Positions 25,796 through 34,201 of a stretch of DNA of 64,000 nucleotides are shown here, piece after piece (within the stretch, counting starts at the first letter, position 1; each line of letters begins with the position of its first letter). Source of the DNA: VAYN01 sp035712025 (lineage in GTDB: Bacteria > Actinomycetota > Thermoleophilia > Solirubrobacterales > 70-9); assembly GCA_035712025.1 (NCBI GenBank), contig DASTBO010000138.1:13807-77806 (forward strand), in the 5' to 3' direction. The position numbers and the translations under genes are program-made. The notes below the pieces were generated by a model. That model searched no databases and had not been told where the DNA came from. It saw nothing but the letters and a program-made list of their open reading frames with translations.

Positions 25796-28081
25796 ATGAG
25801 ACTGATCGTCACCGAGAAGAACAACAGCGCCAAGAAGATCGCCGAAGCCCTGAGCAAGGGGTCCAACAGCGCTGACAAAACCTTCAAAGTCCCCTTCTAC
25901 AGCTGGACCGACGCCGACGGCGGCGAGCACATGACGGTCGGCCTCAAGGGCCACGTCCTCGGCCCGGCGTTCCCAGAGGGCTACTCGAACTGGCAGAAGA
26001 CCGACCTGCACGACCTGATCGACGCCGACCTGATCAAGGAGCCGACGGACAAAAACGTCGTCAAAGCGATCAAGAAACTGGCGAAAGAGGCGGACGAGCT
26101 GGTGATCGCGACCGACTTCGATCGCGAGGGCGAGCTGATCGGGCTCGAGGCCCTGGAGGAGATGCTCGACTCCAACCCGGCGCTGGGATCGCGCGAGGGC
26201 ACCGCCGACGGCACCCTGAAGATCCAGCGCGCCCGCTACTCGGCGCTGACCAAAGAGGAGATCGAGGGCGCCTTCGGCAACCTCGACACCCTCTCCTATC
26301 CGCTCGCCAACGCAGGCGCCGCCCGCCAGGACATCGACCTTCTCTGGGGCGCGACCCTGACCCGCGCCGTCTCCCTCGCCAGCCGCCGCTTCGGCTCCAA
26401 CTTCCTCTCCGTCGGCCGCGTCCAGAGCCCGACCCTGGGCCTGATCGTCGAGCGCGAGATGGAGCGCCGCGCCCACGTCGCGAAACCGTTCTGGGAACTG
26501 TTCGCCAAGTTCCAGCACCCCGACGGCAGCTTCGAGACCCACCACACGGTGGACAAATTCTGGGAGAAGGCGGAGGCCGACGCGGCGCTCGCCGGCACCT
26601 CCAACCCCGGCACCGTGAAAGCCGTCACGGCGCGGAAGAACACCCGCAAGCCACCGACTCCCTACAACACCACCGCCTTCAGCACCGACGCCTCCAGCCG
26701 CCTCGGGATCACCCCCGCCAGCGCGATGCGGATCGCCGAGGACCTCTACATGGACGGCTTCATCTCCTACCCGCGCACCGACAACACGGTCTACCCGACC
26801 TCGCTGCCGGTCCGCGAGCTGGTCTCCTCGCTGGTGCGGATCAAGGAGTTCTCCGCCGCCTCCGGGCTGCTGGACGGCGAGCTGACCCCGACCCGCGGCA
26901 AGAAAGAGACCACCGACCACCCGCCGATCTACCCGACCCAGGCGGTCCACCCGGGCGCCCTCGAGGGCCCGAAGAAACGCGTCTACGAACTCGTCGTCCG
27001 CCGCTTCCTCGCCACCTTCAGCCCGCCGATGATCACCGAGTCGACCCGGGCCGACATCGAGGCCGGCGACCAGACCTACTTTGTCCGCGGCTCGGTCGTC
27101 GTCGACCCCGGCTACGCGGGGATCTACACCTACGCCCGCTCGGCCGACGAGGAGATCCCGAAACTGGAGGAGGGCCAGACCCTGCAGCTCGAGGGCGACC
27201 CCTGGATCGTCGACAAGGAGACCCAGCCGCCCGGCCGGATCTCGCAGGCGAAACTGATCGAGATGATGGAGGAGCGCGGCCTCGGCACCAAAGCCACCCG
27301 CGCCGACATCATCCAGAAGCTCTTCGACCGCGGCTACGTCTACGGCAACCCGCCGATCCCGACCGAGACCGGGATCGCCCTCTACGAGGCGTTCAAGAAC
27401 TACGTGCCGGCGATGGCGACGCCGGAGATGACGGCCACGCTCGAGGCCGAGATGGACCGCATCGCCGCCGGCGAGATGACCAAGGGCGCCGTCGTCGGCG
27501 AGAGCCGCAGCCTCCTGCACAAGACCTGGGACGAAATCGACTCCAGCCGCGAAGACCTGGCGAAAGTGATCTGGAAAGGGATGGACGAGGACCGCATCCT
27601 CGGCCCCTGCAAGGTCTGCGAAGAAGCCGGCCGCACCAAGGAGGACGGCTCGCCGAACATGCTGCGGATCATCCGCGCGAAAAAATCGGGCAAACGGTTC
27701 GTCGGCTGCAGCGGCTGGGTCCTCGACGATCCCGACTCCTGCGACCAGACCTTCCCGCTGCCCCAGCGCGGCGACGTCTTCCGGCTCGAGGAGCGCTGCT
27801 CGATCTGCGACCGCACCCCGCGGCTCAAAGTGCAGCCGTTCCGCGGCCGGCCCTGGAACCTCTGCCTCAACGACGACTGCGAGTCGATGCAGGAGATGAA
27901 GAAACGCCGGGCCGAGCGCGAAGCCGCGAAAGCGGCGAAAGCGGCGATGGAGAAGAAGGCGCCGCCGAAAGGCGACGAGGACGCCACGCCGGCGAAGGCC
28001 AAGAAAGCGAAAGTCAAAGCGTCGAAAGCGGACACGGCGACGCGCGGGCGCAAACGCGCCAAAGCCGGCGCCAAAGGCTGA
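25796..28081 (+). CDS. topA: DNA topoisomerase I, archaeal-like type IA
   Basis: 761 residues. The Toprim domain opens with MRLIVTEKNNSAKKIAEAL and has GLKGHVLGPAFPEGY and VIATDFDREGELIG (acidic DxD metal site). The catalytic tyrosine lies in FISYPRTDN. The fold continues with TDHPPIYPT and LIEMMEERGLGTKATRADII, then a Zn-type cysteine block (CKVCEEAG, CSGWV, CSICDRTPR, CLNDDC). A long Lys/Ala-rich tail (about 70 residues) is likely DNA-binding. The opening and Zn region look more like archaeal TopA than standard bacterial TopA. It relaxes negative supercoils. It is followed by tmk and holB, a typical actinobacterial order. Confidence 0.93.
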   Translation: MRLIVTEKNNSAKKIAEALSKGSNSADKTFKVPFYSWTDADGGEHMTVGLKGHVLGPAFPEGYSNWQKTDLHDLIDADLIKEPTDKNVVKAIKKLAKEADELVIATDFDREGELIGLEALEEMLDSNPALGSREGTADGTLKIQRARYSALTKEEIEGAFGNLDTLSYPLANAGAARQDIDLLWGATLTRAVSLASRRFGSNFLSVGRVQSPTLGLIVEREMERRAHVAKPFWELFAKFQHPDGSFETHHTVDKFWEKAEADAALAGTSNPGTVKAVTARKNTRKPPTPYNTTAFSTDASSRLGITPASAMRIAEDLYMDGFISYPRTDNTVYPTSLPVRELVSSLVRIKEFSAASGLLDGELTPTRGKKETTDHPPIYPTQAVHPGALEGPKKRVYELVVRRFLATFSPPMITESTRADIEAGDQTYFVRGSVVVDPGYAGIYTYARSADEEIPKLEEGQTLQLEGDPWIVDKETQPPGRISQAKLIEMMEERGLGTKATRADIIQKLFDRGYVYGNPPIPTETGIALYEAFKNYVPAMATPEMTATLEAEMDRIAAGEMTKGAVVGESRSLLHKTWDEIDSSREDLAKVIWKGMDEDRILGPCKVCEEAGRTKEDGSPNMLRIIRAKKSGKRFVGCSGWVLDDPDSCDQTFPLPQRGDVFRLEERCSICDRTPRLKVQPFRGRPWNLCLNDDCESMQEMKKRRAEREAAKAAKAAMEKKAPPKGDEDATPAKAKKAKVKASKADTATRGRKRAKAGAKG

Positions 28082-28092
28082 GGCCCCCGACG

Positions 28093-28689
28093 TTGTTCAT
28101 CTCGCTCGAGGGCGTCGACGGCTCGGGCAAGAGCACCCAGGCGCGCCTGCTGGTCGAGGCGCTGGGGACCGACACGGTCGCGATCCGCGAGCCGGGGGGG
28201 ACCGAGGCGGCGGAGCGGATCCGCGAGCTGCTCGCCGACCCGGGAGTCGCGCTGGAGCCGCTGGCCGAGCTGATGCTCTTCCTCGCCGCCCGGGCCGAGG
28301 TCACCGCGCGGGTGATCCGGCCGGCGCTGGAGGCGGGGCGGCACGTCGTCGCCGACCGCTTCTCGGACTCCAGCATCGCCTACCAGGGCGCCGCCCGCGG
28401 CCTCGGCGTCGGCGAGGTGATCGGCCTCTGCGAGACGGCGACCGACGGCCTCTGGCCCGACCTCACCCTGCTGCTGCGGATCGAGCCCGAGGCCGGCCTC
28501 GGGCGCGCGGCGGGCGACGACCGCTTCGAGCAGGAGGGCCTGACCCTCCAGCAGGAGGTCGCGACCGCCTACGAGGAGATCGCGATCATCGCCTCCGACC
28601 GGGTCGTCGTCGTCGACGCGACCGGGAGCGTCGAGGAGGTTCACGCCCGGGTCATGGAGGCGGTGAATGAGCACCTCGCCGCTGCTTGA
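28093..28689 (+). CDS. tmk: Thymidylate kinase
   Basis: 198 residues from TTG 28093. It phosphorylates dTMP to dTDP for DNA synthesis. P-loop EGVDGSGKST (6-15), substrate-binding REPGGTEAAERIR (DR/E-PGGT), ADRFSDSSIAYQGAARGLG (DRY/F motif and LID start) and the DDRFEQEG lid region are all present, so the fold is complete. It begins 11 bases after topA and overlaps the start of holB by 23 bases. Confidence 0.95.
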   Translation: MFISLEGVDGSGKSTQARLLVEALGTDTVAIREPGGTEAAERIRELLADPGVALEPLAELMLFLAARAEVTARVIRPALEAGRHVVADRFSDSSIAYQGAARGLGVGEVIGLCETATDGLWPDLTLLLRIEPEAGLGRAAGDDRFEQEGLTLQQEVATAYEEIAIIASDRVVVVDATGSVEEVHARVMEAVNEHLAAA

Positions 28690-29800
28690 GGCGACCGAGC
28701 ACCAGGGCCGGGCGCGGGTGGCGCTGAGCGCGGCGCTCGCCGAGCCCTCCCACGCCTACCTCTTCCGCGGCCCGCGCGGGTCGGGGAAGCGGGCGGCGGC
28801 GCGCTCCTTCGCGGCCGAGATCCTCGCCGCCGCGGCCGCCGACCCCGAGGACGCGCGGCGGCGGGCGCTGCTCGACCCCTCGCCGCATCCCGACCTCGTC
28901 TGGCTGGCGCCGACCGGCGCCCAGCACATGGTCGAGGAGGTGCGGGAGCGGGTGATCCGCGCCGCCGCCTACCGGCCCTTCGAAGGCGGCCGGCGGGTGT
29001 TCGTCGTCGAGGCGGCCGAGGCGATGCGCGACGAGAGCCAGAACGCGCTGCTGAAGACGCTGGAGGAGCCACCCGGGTTCGTCCACCTGATCCTGCTCAG
29101 CTCCGACCAGGAGGGCCTGCTGGAGACCGTCGCCTCCCGCTGCCAGCCGATCGATTTCGCCCCCCTTCCCGCGGAGGTGCTCGAACACGAGCTTGCCGAC
29201 GGGCCGGAAACCGCTCTGTCTGAGCGCAAATCGGCCCGTCGCGACGGGGAGGTCGCCGCCGCGGCTCGCCTCGCCGCCGGCGACCTCGAGCGGGCGCGGC
29301 TGCTGCTGAGCGAGCGGGGGCGCGAGCTCCGCGCCGAGGCCGAGCGCTGCGTTACCGCCGCCCTCGCCGGGGAGTGCGCGGGCGCTCCCTGGAAGGCGCT
29401 CCTCGACGACGCACAGACCGCCGGCGCCGACGTCGAGGCGGCGGCCCGCGAAGCGCTCGAGGAGGAAGCGAAGGCGGGGATCAAACGCAGCGCCAAGGAG
29501 ATCGCCGACGGCGCCAAACGCGCCGGTCGCCGCCGCCGCACCGAGATCCTCACCCTCGCCTACGAGCTCTGCGCGGCCTGGCTGCGCGATCTCGCCGCCG
29601 TCGCCGCCGGCGCCGAGGAGGTCGCCTTCAACCGCGACCGGCTCGAGCAGCTGCGCGCCCAGGCCGAGGGGCTGGATGCGGCCAAGGCCCGCCGCGGCGC
29701 CGAGCTCGTGCAGGAGACCCGCCGCGGCCTCGACCTCAACGTCAGCGAGGAGCTGGCGTTAGAGGCGCTTTTCTTCCGGCTCGAGACGCTGCTGGCCTGA
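28667..29800 (+). CDS. holB: DNA polymerase III delta-prime subunit
   Basis: 377 residues. Clamp-loader AAA+ subunit: P-loop-like GPRGSGKRAAARSFA, the sensor region VFVVEAAEAMRDESQNALLKTLEEPP, and the Ser-Arg-Cys motif in VASRCQPIDF. The zinc-module cysteines found in many delta-prime proteins are not visible. Residues about 178-192 (DGPETALSERKSARR) are encoded by the 45-bp palindromic repeat, an in-frame insertion between the AAA+ and C-terminal regions. The C-terminal helical collar is Ala/Arg-rich and weakly conserved. It completes the topA-tmk-holB unit. Confidence 0.92.
   Translation: MSTSPLLEATEHQGRARVALSAALAEPSHAYLFRGPRGSGKRAAARSFAAEILAAAAADPEDARRRALLDPSPHPDLVWLAPTGAQHMVEEVRERVIRAAAYRPFEGGRRVFVVEAAEAMRDESQNALLKTLEEPPGFVHLILLSSDQEGLLETVASRCQPIDFAPLPAEVLEHELADGPETALSERKSARRDGEVAAAARLAAGDLERARLLLSERGRELRAEAERCVTAALAGECAGAPWKALLDDAQTAGADVEAAAREALEEEAKAGIKRSAKEIADGAKRAGRRRRTEILTLAYELCAAWLRDLAAVAAGAEEVAFNRDRLEQLRAQAEGLDAAKARRGAELVQETRRGLDLNVSEELALEALFFRLETLLA
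29197..29241. repeat. 45-bp palindromic repeat, copy 2 (inside holB)
   Basis: It differs from the copy at 24714-24758 at four of 45 positions. It is 45 bases, so it inserts 15 codons without shifting the frame. The outer arms CGACGGGCCG and CGGCCCGTCG pair perfectly. Confidence 0.85.
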
Positions 29801-29807
29801 GGAACCG

Positions 29808-30272
29808 CTATGCGGCGTCCTCGGTCGTCGAAACAGCGCTGCTATTCCGACTCCCTGCGTCCTTGCCCAGCGGCCCCTCAGGCTCAGCAGATTGCCTGCG
29901 GGCCTGCTCGATCGCCCGCTCCTGCGCCAGTCGCGTTATCTGCGCCGCCTGGCGGGACATGATCACGCTGAAGTTGAGCGCCAGGCCGAGCAGCAGGAGG
30001 AGGACGATCGAGAAGAGGGCGACATTGGTGTTGCGCACGCCCATCGCGTCGGCGACCAGCTCGAGCAGGCCCGGGAAGGCGGCGCCGGCGAGCATCCCCA
30101 GCCCGGCGACGAACCAGATCACGCTGTAGCGCTCCTGCAGCCGGTCGCGGCGGATCAGGTCGAGGATCAGGAGCATGAAGAAGACCGCGATCACCGCGGC
30201 GACGATCCGCGTCTGCGAGGTGAGGTGGACCTGCGGTTCGGCCCCACCCGCCGCCAGGATCAGCGCCTTCAT
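29808..30272 (-). CDS. DUF2304-type membrane protein
   Basis: 154 residues with three hydrophobic helices (VAAVIAVFFMLLILDLI, WFVAGLGMLAGAAFPGLLEL, VALFSIVLLLLLGLALNFSV). RRDRLQERYSVIWFVAGLGM is the typical DUF2304 motif. A charged cytoplasmic tail follows. Such proteins are usually next to GT2 dolichol-phosphate-mannose-synthase-like enzymes and are thought to anchor them or flip lipid-linked sugars; the function is not proven. Its ATG overlaps the stop of the upstream glycosyltransferase (ATGA). Confidence 0.85.
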   Translation of the reverse strand: MKALILAAGGAEPQVHLTSQTRIVAAVIAVFFMLLILDLIRRDRLQERYSVIWFVAGLGMLAGAAFPGLLELVADAMGVRNTNVALFSIVLLLLLGLALNFSVIMSRQAAQITRLAQERAIEQARRQSAEPEGPLGKDAGSRNSSAVSTTEDAA

Positions 30273-30994
30273 TGCTCGGTCTCCGCCTGGCGCGGCCGGA
30301 ACTGGCCGACGAGGAGGACGACCAGGCCCTTGAAGATGAAGAAGGCCGAGCGCACCGGCGTCAGGAAGGAGCTGCCGCCCGCCCGCTCCAGCATCCGCAC
30401 CGGCAGCTCCTCGACCCGCAGGCCCTGGCGCACCGCCAGCTGCAGCGACTCGATCTCGGCGAAGTCCGGCGAGTAGTGCTGGCTGAAGAGCGCCATCACC
30501 CGTCGGTTCGCCGCCCGCATGCCGCTGGTCGTGTCGGTGAAGCGCTGCCGGGTCGCGAGGGTGAGGAAGAAGCGGAAGACGCTGGTCCCGATCCGCCGCG
30601 AGAGGGTCGGCCGGTAGTCGCCGCTGGCGGCGACGGCGCCGGCGTGGTAGCGCGACCCGATGACCAGGTCGGCGCGGCCCGCGGTCACCTCGCCGAGCAG
30701 GCGGGCGACCTCGTCGGGCGGGTGCTGCCCGTCGGCGTCGAGGTGGGCGCAGGCGTCGTAGCCGTTGCGCAGCGCGTAGAGGTAGCCGGTCTGCAGCGCC
30801 GCCCCGAGGCCCTGGTTGAAGGGCAGCGAGGCGACCAGGGCGCCGGCCTCGCGTGCCCGCTCGGCGGTGGCGTCGGCGGAGCCGTCGTCGACGACGAGGA
30901 GATCGGCCTCGGGCAGCGCCTTGCGGACGTCGCCGATCACCGCGGCGATCGAAGCTTCCTCGTTCCAGGCAGGGATGAAGACCAGGGTCCGCAC
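30269..30994 (-). CDS. Family 2 glycosyltransferase (polyprenyl-phosphate sugar transferase-like)
   Basis: 241 residues from GTG 30994. GT-A fold: VFIPAWNEEASIAAVIGDV, LLVVDDGSADATAERA (nucleotide-binding), ACAHLDADGQHPPDEVARL (DxD metal motif), LVIGSRY and GMRAANRR. This is the layout of DPM/GtrB-type enzymes, which move a sugar from a nucleotide donor to polyprenyl phosphate on the inner face of the membrane. The C-terminal FFIFKGLVVLLVGQF segment may bind the membrane. It is cotranscribed with the DUF2304 protein. Confidence 0.92.
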   Translation of the reverse strand: MRTLVFIPAWNEEASIAAVIGDVRKALPEADLLVVDDGSADATAERAREAGALVASLPFNQGLGAALQTGYLYALRNGYDACAHLDADGQHPPDEVARLLGEVTAGRADLVIGSRYHAGAVAASGDYRPTLSRRIGTSVFRFFLTLATRQRFTDTTSGMRAANRRVMALFSQHYSPDFAEIESLQLAVRQGLRVEELPVRMLERAGGSSFLTPVRSAFFIFKGLVVLLVGQFRPRQAETEQ

Positions 30995-31071
30995 AAGTCC
31001 AATTCTCCCATGCGGGCACGGATGGGCCCGGGCCCGCCGCCCCGAGGAGGGGATTGTGTTAGTAAATCTTC

Positions 31072-32370
31072 ATGCGAATCGGGATGCGCCTCTGGCTGAC
31101 CGGCGCCTTCGCCGCGGTCAGCCTGATCACCGCCGCGGCGGTCTACCTCTTCGGCGACAAGCCGCAGGCGCTGATCGCCTCGGTCACCGTCGGCGTGCTC
31201 GCCGGCTTCCTGATCGCGGTCGCGATCTCCCACCGCGTCGTCGGCCTCGCCCGCGCCGCCGGGGAAATGGCGGACGGCTCCTTCGACGCCCCGCTCAACA
31301 CCTCCGGCCCCGACGAGATCGGCGACCTCGCCCGCGCCCTGGACTCGATGCGCGCCTCGCTGAAGGAGAGCTTCGGCGTCCTCTCCTCCGACCGCAACAA
31401 GCTGGCGGCGATCTTCGACGGCCTCACCGACGTGGTGATGGTCGTCGACTACGAAGGGCCGGTGCGCTTCTCCAACAGCGCCGCCTCGCGGCTGCTCGAC
31501 GAGTCGGGGCAGCCGCCCGCGGTCGTCCTGCCGCAGCTCCACCGCGCCGCCGAGGTCGGCTTCTCGGCCCATCCGGCGCTGCGGATCGGCGACCGCGCCT
31601 ACGCGATGACGGCCCGCTCGCTGCCCGACGAGCGGGCCGTGCTCGCGGTGCTGCGCGACCGCACCGACGAGCTGCGCCAGGAGCTGGCCGAAGCCGACTT
31701 CGTCTCCAACGCCGCGCACGAGCTGCGCAACCCGCTGGCGGGGATCTCCGGCGCGATCGAGGTCCTGCAGGGCGGCGCCAAGAACGATCCCAAGGACCGC
31801 GACCACTTCCTCCGGCGCCTGGGCGAAGACGCCGAGCGGATGAACCGGTTGACCCAGTCGCTGCTGACCCTGGCCCGGGTCGAGTCCCGCGGCGCGCCCG
31901 AGAGCGAGATCGTCGACGTGCCGCTGGCGGTCAAGGACGTGGTCAGCGCCTGCGACACGCCGCCCCACGTCGAGCTGGTCGTCGACGTCGAGTCCGACCT
32001 CGCCGCCACCGGCGACCCGACGCTGCTGCGGCAGGTGATGATCGGCTTGCTCACCAACGCCTTCAAGAACACGCCACCCCCCGGCACCGTTACCGTTCGC
32101 GGCCGCCATGACAGCGAGGGCGAGGTCATCTTGGAGGTCATCGACACCGGAACGGGCATTCCCGCGGCGGAGCTGGAGCGCGTCTTCGAGCGCTTCTACC
32201 GTCGCTCGGAGTCGCGCAAGCAGGAGGGCTTCGGCCTCGGCCTGGCGATCGCCCGTCGGATGGTCGACGTGATGGGCGGCCGGATCGGCGCCGAGTCGGT
32301 GGAGGGGGAGGGCAGCACCTTCTGGGTGCGCCTCCCGATCGCGCAACCGAGCCCGACGCCCGTCGCATGA
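31072..32370 (+). CDS. Sensor histidine kinase (HAMP-PAS-HisKA-HATPase)
   Basis: 432 residues. Two N-terminal helices with a very short outside loop, then HAMP (SHRVVGLARAAGEMADGSF), a PAS-like domain (SDRNKLAAIFDGLTDVVMVV) and the H-box SNAAHELRNPLAG with phosphorylated His216. The ATPase domain has an N-box (LLTNAFKNTPP), G1 VIDTGTGIPA, and G2 GFGLGLAIAR. The tiny sensor loop suggests sensing within the membrane or through PAS. It overlaps the response regulator (ATGA) and forms one two-component unit. Confidence 0.95.
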   Translation: MRIGMRLWLTGAFAAVSLITAAAVYLFGDKPQALIASVTVGVLAGFLIAVAISHRVVGLARAAGEMADGSFDAPLNTSGPDEIGDLARALDSMRASLKESFGVLSSDRNKLAAIFDGLTDVVMVVDYEGPVRFSNSAASRLLDESGQPPAVVLPQLHRAAEVGFSAHPALRIGDRAYAMTARSLPDERAVLAVLRDRTDELRQELAEADFVSNAAHELRNPLAGISGAIEVLQGGAKNDPKDRDHFLRRLGEDAERMNRLTQSLLTLARVESRGAPESEIVDVPLAVKDVVSACDTPPHVELVVDVESDLAATGDPTLLRQVMIGLLTNAFKNTPPPGTVTVRGRHDSEGEVILEVIDTGTGIPAAELERVFERFYRRSESRKQEGFGLGLAIARRMVDVMGGRIGAESVEGEGSTFWVRLPIAQPSPTPVA

Positions 32371-33071
32371 GCAGCGGCCGCATCCTTATCGCCGACGACG
32401 AGCCGTCGGTCCGCGACTCGGTCGGCTACGCGCTCGCCCAGGAGGGCTTCGAGGTCACCCCGGCCGCCGACGGCGACGAGGCCGCCGAGCTGCTGGGAAA
32501 CGGCGTCCCCTTCGACCTGCTGATCCTCGACATCATGATGCCCGGCCCGAGCGGGCTCGACATCTGCCGCGACGTGCGCTCGCGCAGCGCCGTCCCGATC
32601 ATCGTCCTCACCGCCAAAGACGCCGAGGTCGACAAGGTCGTCGGGCTCGAGGTCGGCGCCGACGACTACGTCACCAAGCCGTTCTCGGTGCGCGAGCTGC
32701 TGGGCCGCGTCCGCGCCCAGCTGCGGCGGCGCGAGCTCGACCGGGCGCCGCTCTCCCAGGCGGTGAAGATCGAATCCGGCCCGGTCTCGATCGACCTCGT
32801 CCGCCACGTCGCGACCGTGCGCGGGGTCCCGGTCAACCTCACCCGCTCGGAGTTCCAGCTGCTGCGGCTGCTCGTCGCCCGCCCGGGGGAGGTCTTCTCC
32901 CGCGCCCAGATCATGGAGGAGCTCTGGCAGACCGAGTTCGACGGCGACGAGCGGGCCTGCGACGTGCACATCTCCAACCTGCGCCAGAAGGTCGAGCGGG
33001 ACCCGCAGAAGCCCGAACTGGTGCTGACCGTGCGCGGGGTTGGCTATAAGTACAGCCCAGACGCAAACTAG
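32367..33071 (+). CDS. OmpR/PhoB-family response regulator
   Basis: 234 residues. Receiver: ILIADDEPSVRDSVGYAL (acidic pocket), phosphoacceptor Asp55 in LLILDIMMPGPSG, conserved T/K in VLTAKDAEVDKV and VTKPFSVRELLGRV. The C-terminal winged helix includes LTRSEFQLLRLLVARPGEVF and VRGVGYKYSPD. It is coupled to the kinase upstream. clpP follows after 11 bases, which may place the protease on the same transcript. Confidence 0.96.
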   Translation: MSSGRILIADDEPSVRDSVGYALAQEGFEVTPAADGDEAAELLGNGVPFDLLILDIMMPGPSGLDICRDVRSRSAVPIIVLTAKDAEVDKVVGLEVGADDYVTKPFSVRELLGRVRAQLRRRELDRAPLSQAVKIESGPVSIDLVRHVATVRGVPVNLTRSEFQLLRLLVARPGEVFSRAQIMEELWQTEFDGDERACDVHISNLRQKVERDPQKPELVLTVRGVGYKYSPDAN

Positions 33072-33082
33072 GAAAGGGTCCT

Positions 33083-33706
33083 ATGCCACTGGTACCGATG
33101 GTCGTCGAGCAGACCGCTCGCGGCGAGCGCTCGTTCGACATCTACAGCCGGCTGCTCGCGCAGCGGATCATCTTCCTCGGCGAGCCCGTCACCGAGGACC
33201 TCGCCAACCTGATCATCGCCCAGCTGCTTCACCTCGAGGCCGAGGACCCCGACAAGGACGTCAGCCTCTACATCAACTCGCCCGGCGGCTCCGCCTACGC
33301 CGGCCTGGCGATCTACGACACGATGCAGTTCGTCAAGCCCGACGTGCAGACGATCTGTTACGGGATCGCGATGTCGGCCGGGTCGCTGATCCTCACCGGC
33401 GGCGCCGCCGGCAAGCGGATGGCGCTGCCGAACAGCCGGATCCTGATCCACCAACCGAGCGGCGGCTTCGAAGGCCAGTCGAGCGACATCGAGATCCACG
33501 CCCGGGAGATCCTCGCCCTGCGCGAGCGGCTCGACCAGATCTACGTCAAGCACACCGGCCAGTCGGAGGAGCAGATCCACACCGACATGGAACGCGACAA
33601 ATTCTTCCAGCCGCAGCAGGCGGTCGAGTACGGCCTGATCGACCGGGTGATCGCGTCGCACGAATTCTCCGCCGACGCACCGGGCAGCAACGGCTCGGCG
33701 CCGTAG
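33083..33706 (+). CDS. clpP: ATP-dependent Clp protease proteolytic subunit
   Basis: 207 residues. It forms the double-heptamer barrel that degrades proteins fed by Clp ATPases. The catalytic triad is Ser98 in YGIAMSAGS, His123 in RILIHQP and Asp172 in MERDKFF. The Ser context (GIAMSAGS instead of GQAASMGA) is the alternative ClpP2-like form. That suggests a partner ClpP paralog elsewhere, as in other actinobacteria; this is an inference. AGGAAAGG lies just upstream. No Clp ATPase gene is adjacent. Confidence 0.95.
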   Translation: MPLVPMVVEQTARGERSFDIYSRLLAQRIIFLGEPVTEDLANLIIAQLLHLEAEDPDKDVSLYINSPGGSAYAGLAIYDTMQFVKPDVQTICYGIAMSAGSLILTGGAAGKRMALPNSRILIHQPSGGFEGQSSDIEIHAREILALRERLDQIYVKHTGQSEEQIHTDMERDKFFQPQQAVEYGLIDRVIASHEFSADAPGSNGSAP

Positions 33707-33714
33707 ATCCCGCG

Positions 33715-33762
33715 GCGTCTCCGAGATTGTCCTTGCTATAGCGGGGAAAACCTCGGAGACGC
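33715..33762. terminator. Long-armed hairpin between clpP and convergent gene
   Basis: GCGTCTCCGAG (33715-33725) and its exact complement (33752-33762) flank a 26-base loop. The loop holds a smaller GCTATAGC palindrome. The right arm ends at the stop codon of the minus-strand neighbour, so the stem serves both genes. Confidence 0.65.
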
Positions 33763-34157
33763 TAGGCCTTCAGCCGGCGTCGCGCCCAGAAGCAGGTGGC
33801 GGCTGCGCCGCCGCCTGCGAGCACTCCGCCGATCCCGGCGGCGCGGGTCTCCGGGCGCCGAGCCGAGACGCCGAGCGCGACCGCGTCGGCGAGATCGCAG
33901 GCGCTGGAGAGCAGCAGCGCCGAGCGCAGCGCCTGGCGGTCGTCGCGGGCGGCCAGGGTCAGGGCGCCGATCGCGAGGTCGCGGCCGCCGCCGAGTTTGG
34001 CGACGGCTTCGCCGGAGGCGTCGGTGGGGCCGAAGCGCAGCGCCCGCAGCGCCGGCTGGGTCGCGAAGAAGATCCCGATCCCCATCGCCACCCGGGCGGC
34101 GCCGACCCCCAGCGCCACCTGTCGCGCCCTGGGGTCGATCTTCTCCCGCCGGAACAT
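33762..34157 (-). CDS. Small membrane protein, DUF4267-like
   Basis: 131 residues. Three to four hydrophobic stretches (LGVGAARVAMGIGIFFAT, LLLSSACDLADAVALG, GIGGVLAGGGAAATCFW) and a recurring G-R-D-L-A/ALxxxL pattern. Actinobacterial small-membrane families look like this, but a named match was not certain. Function unknown. It converges on clpP and is divergent from the glycosylase gene. Confidence 0.7.
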   Translation of the reverse strand: MFRREKIDPRARQVALGVGAARVAMGIGIFFATQPALRALRFGPTDASGEAVAKLGGGRDLAIGALTLAARDDRQALRSALLLSSACDLADAVALGVSARRPETRAAGIGGVLAGGGAAATCFWARRRLKA

Positions 34158-34201
34158 GCCCCCATCCTTACCCGACCGGCGCCGATCTGCATCATGGGGG
34201 A

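Noticed and set aside
23942..27520. A long minus-strand open frame crossing the epimerase and topA genes
   Set aside because: Only its 23942-24688 part makes a sensible protein. The rest is antisense to GC-rich genes with Arg/Pro/Gly-rich nonsense typical of high-GC shadow frames.
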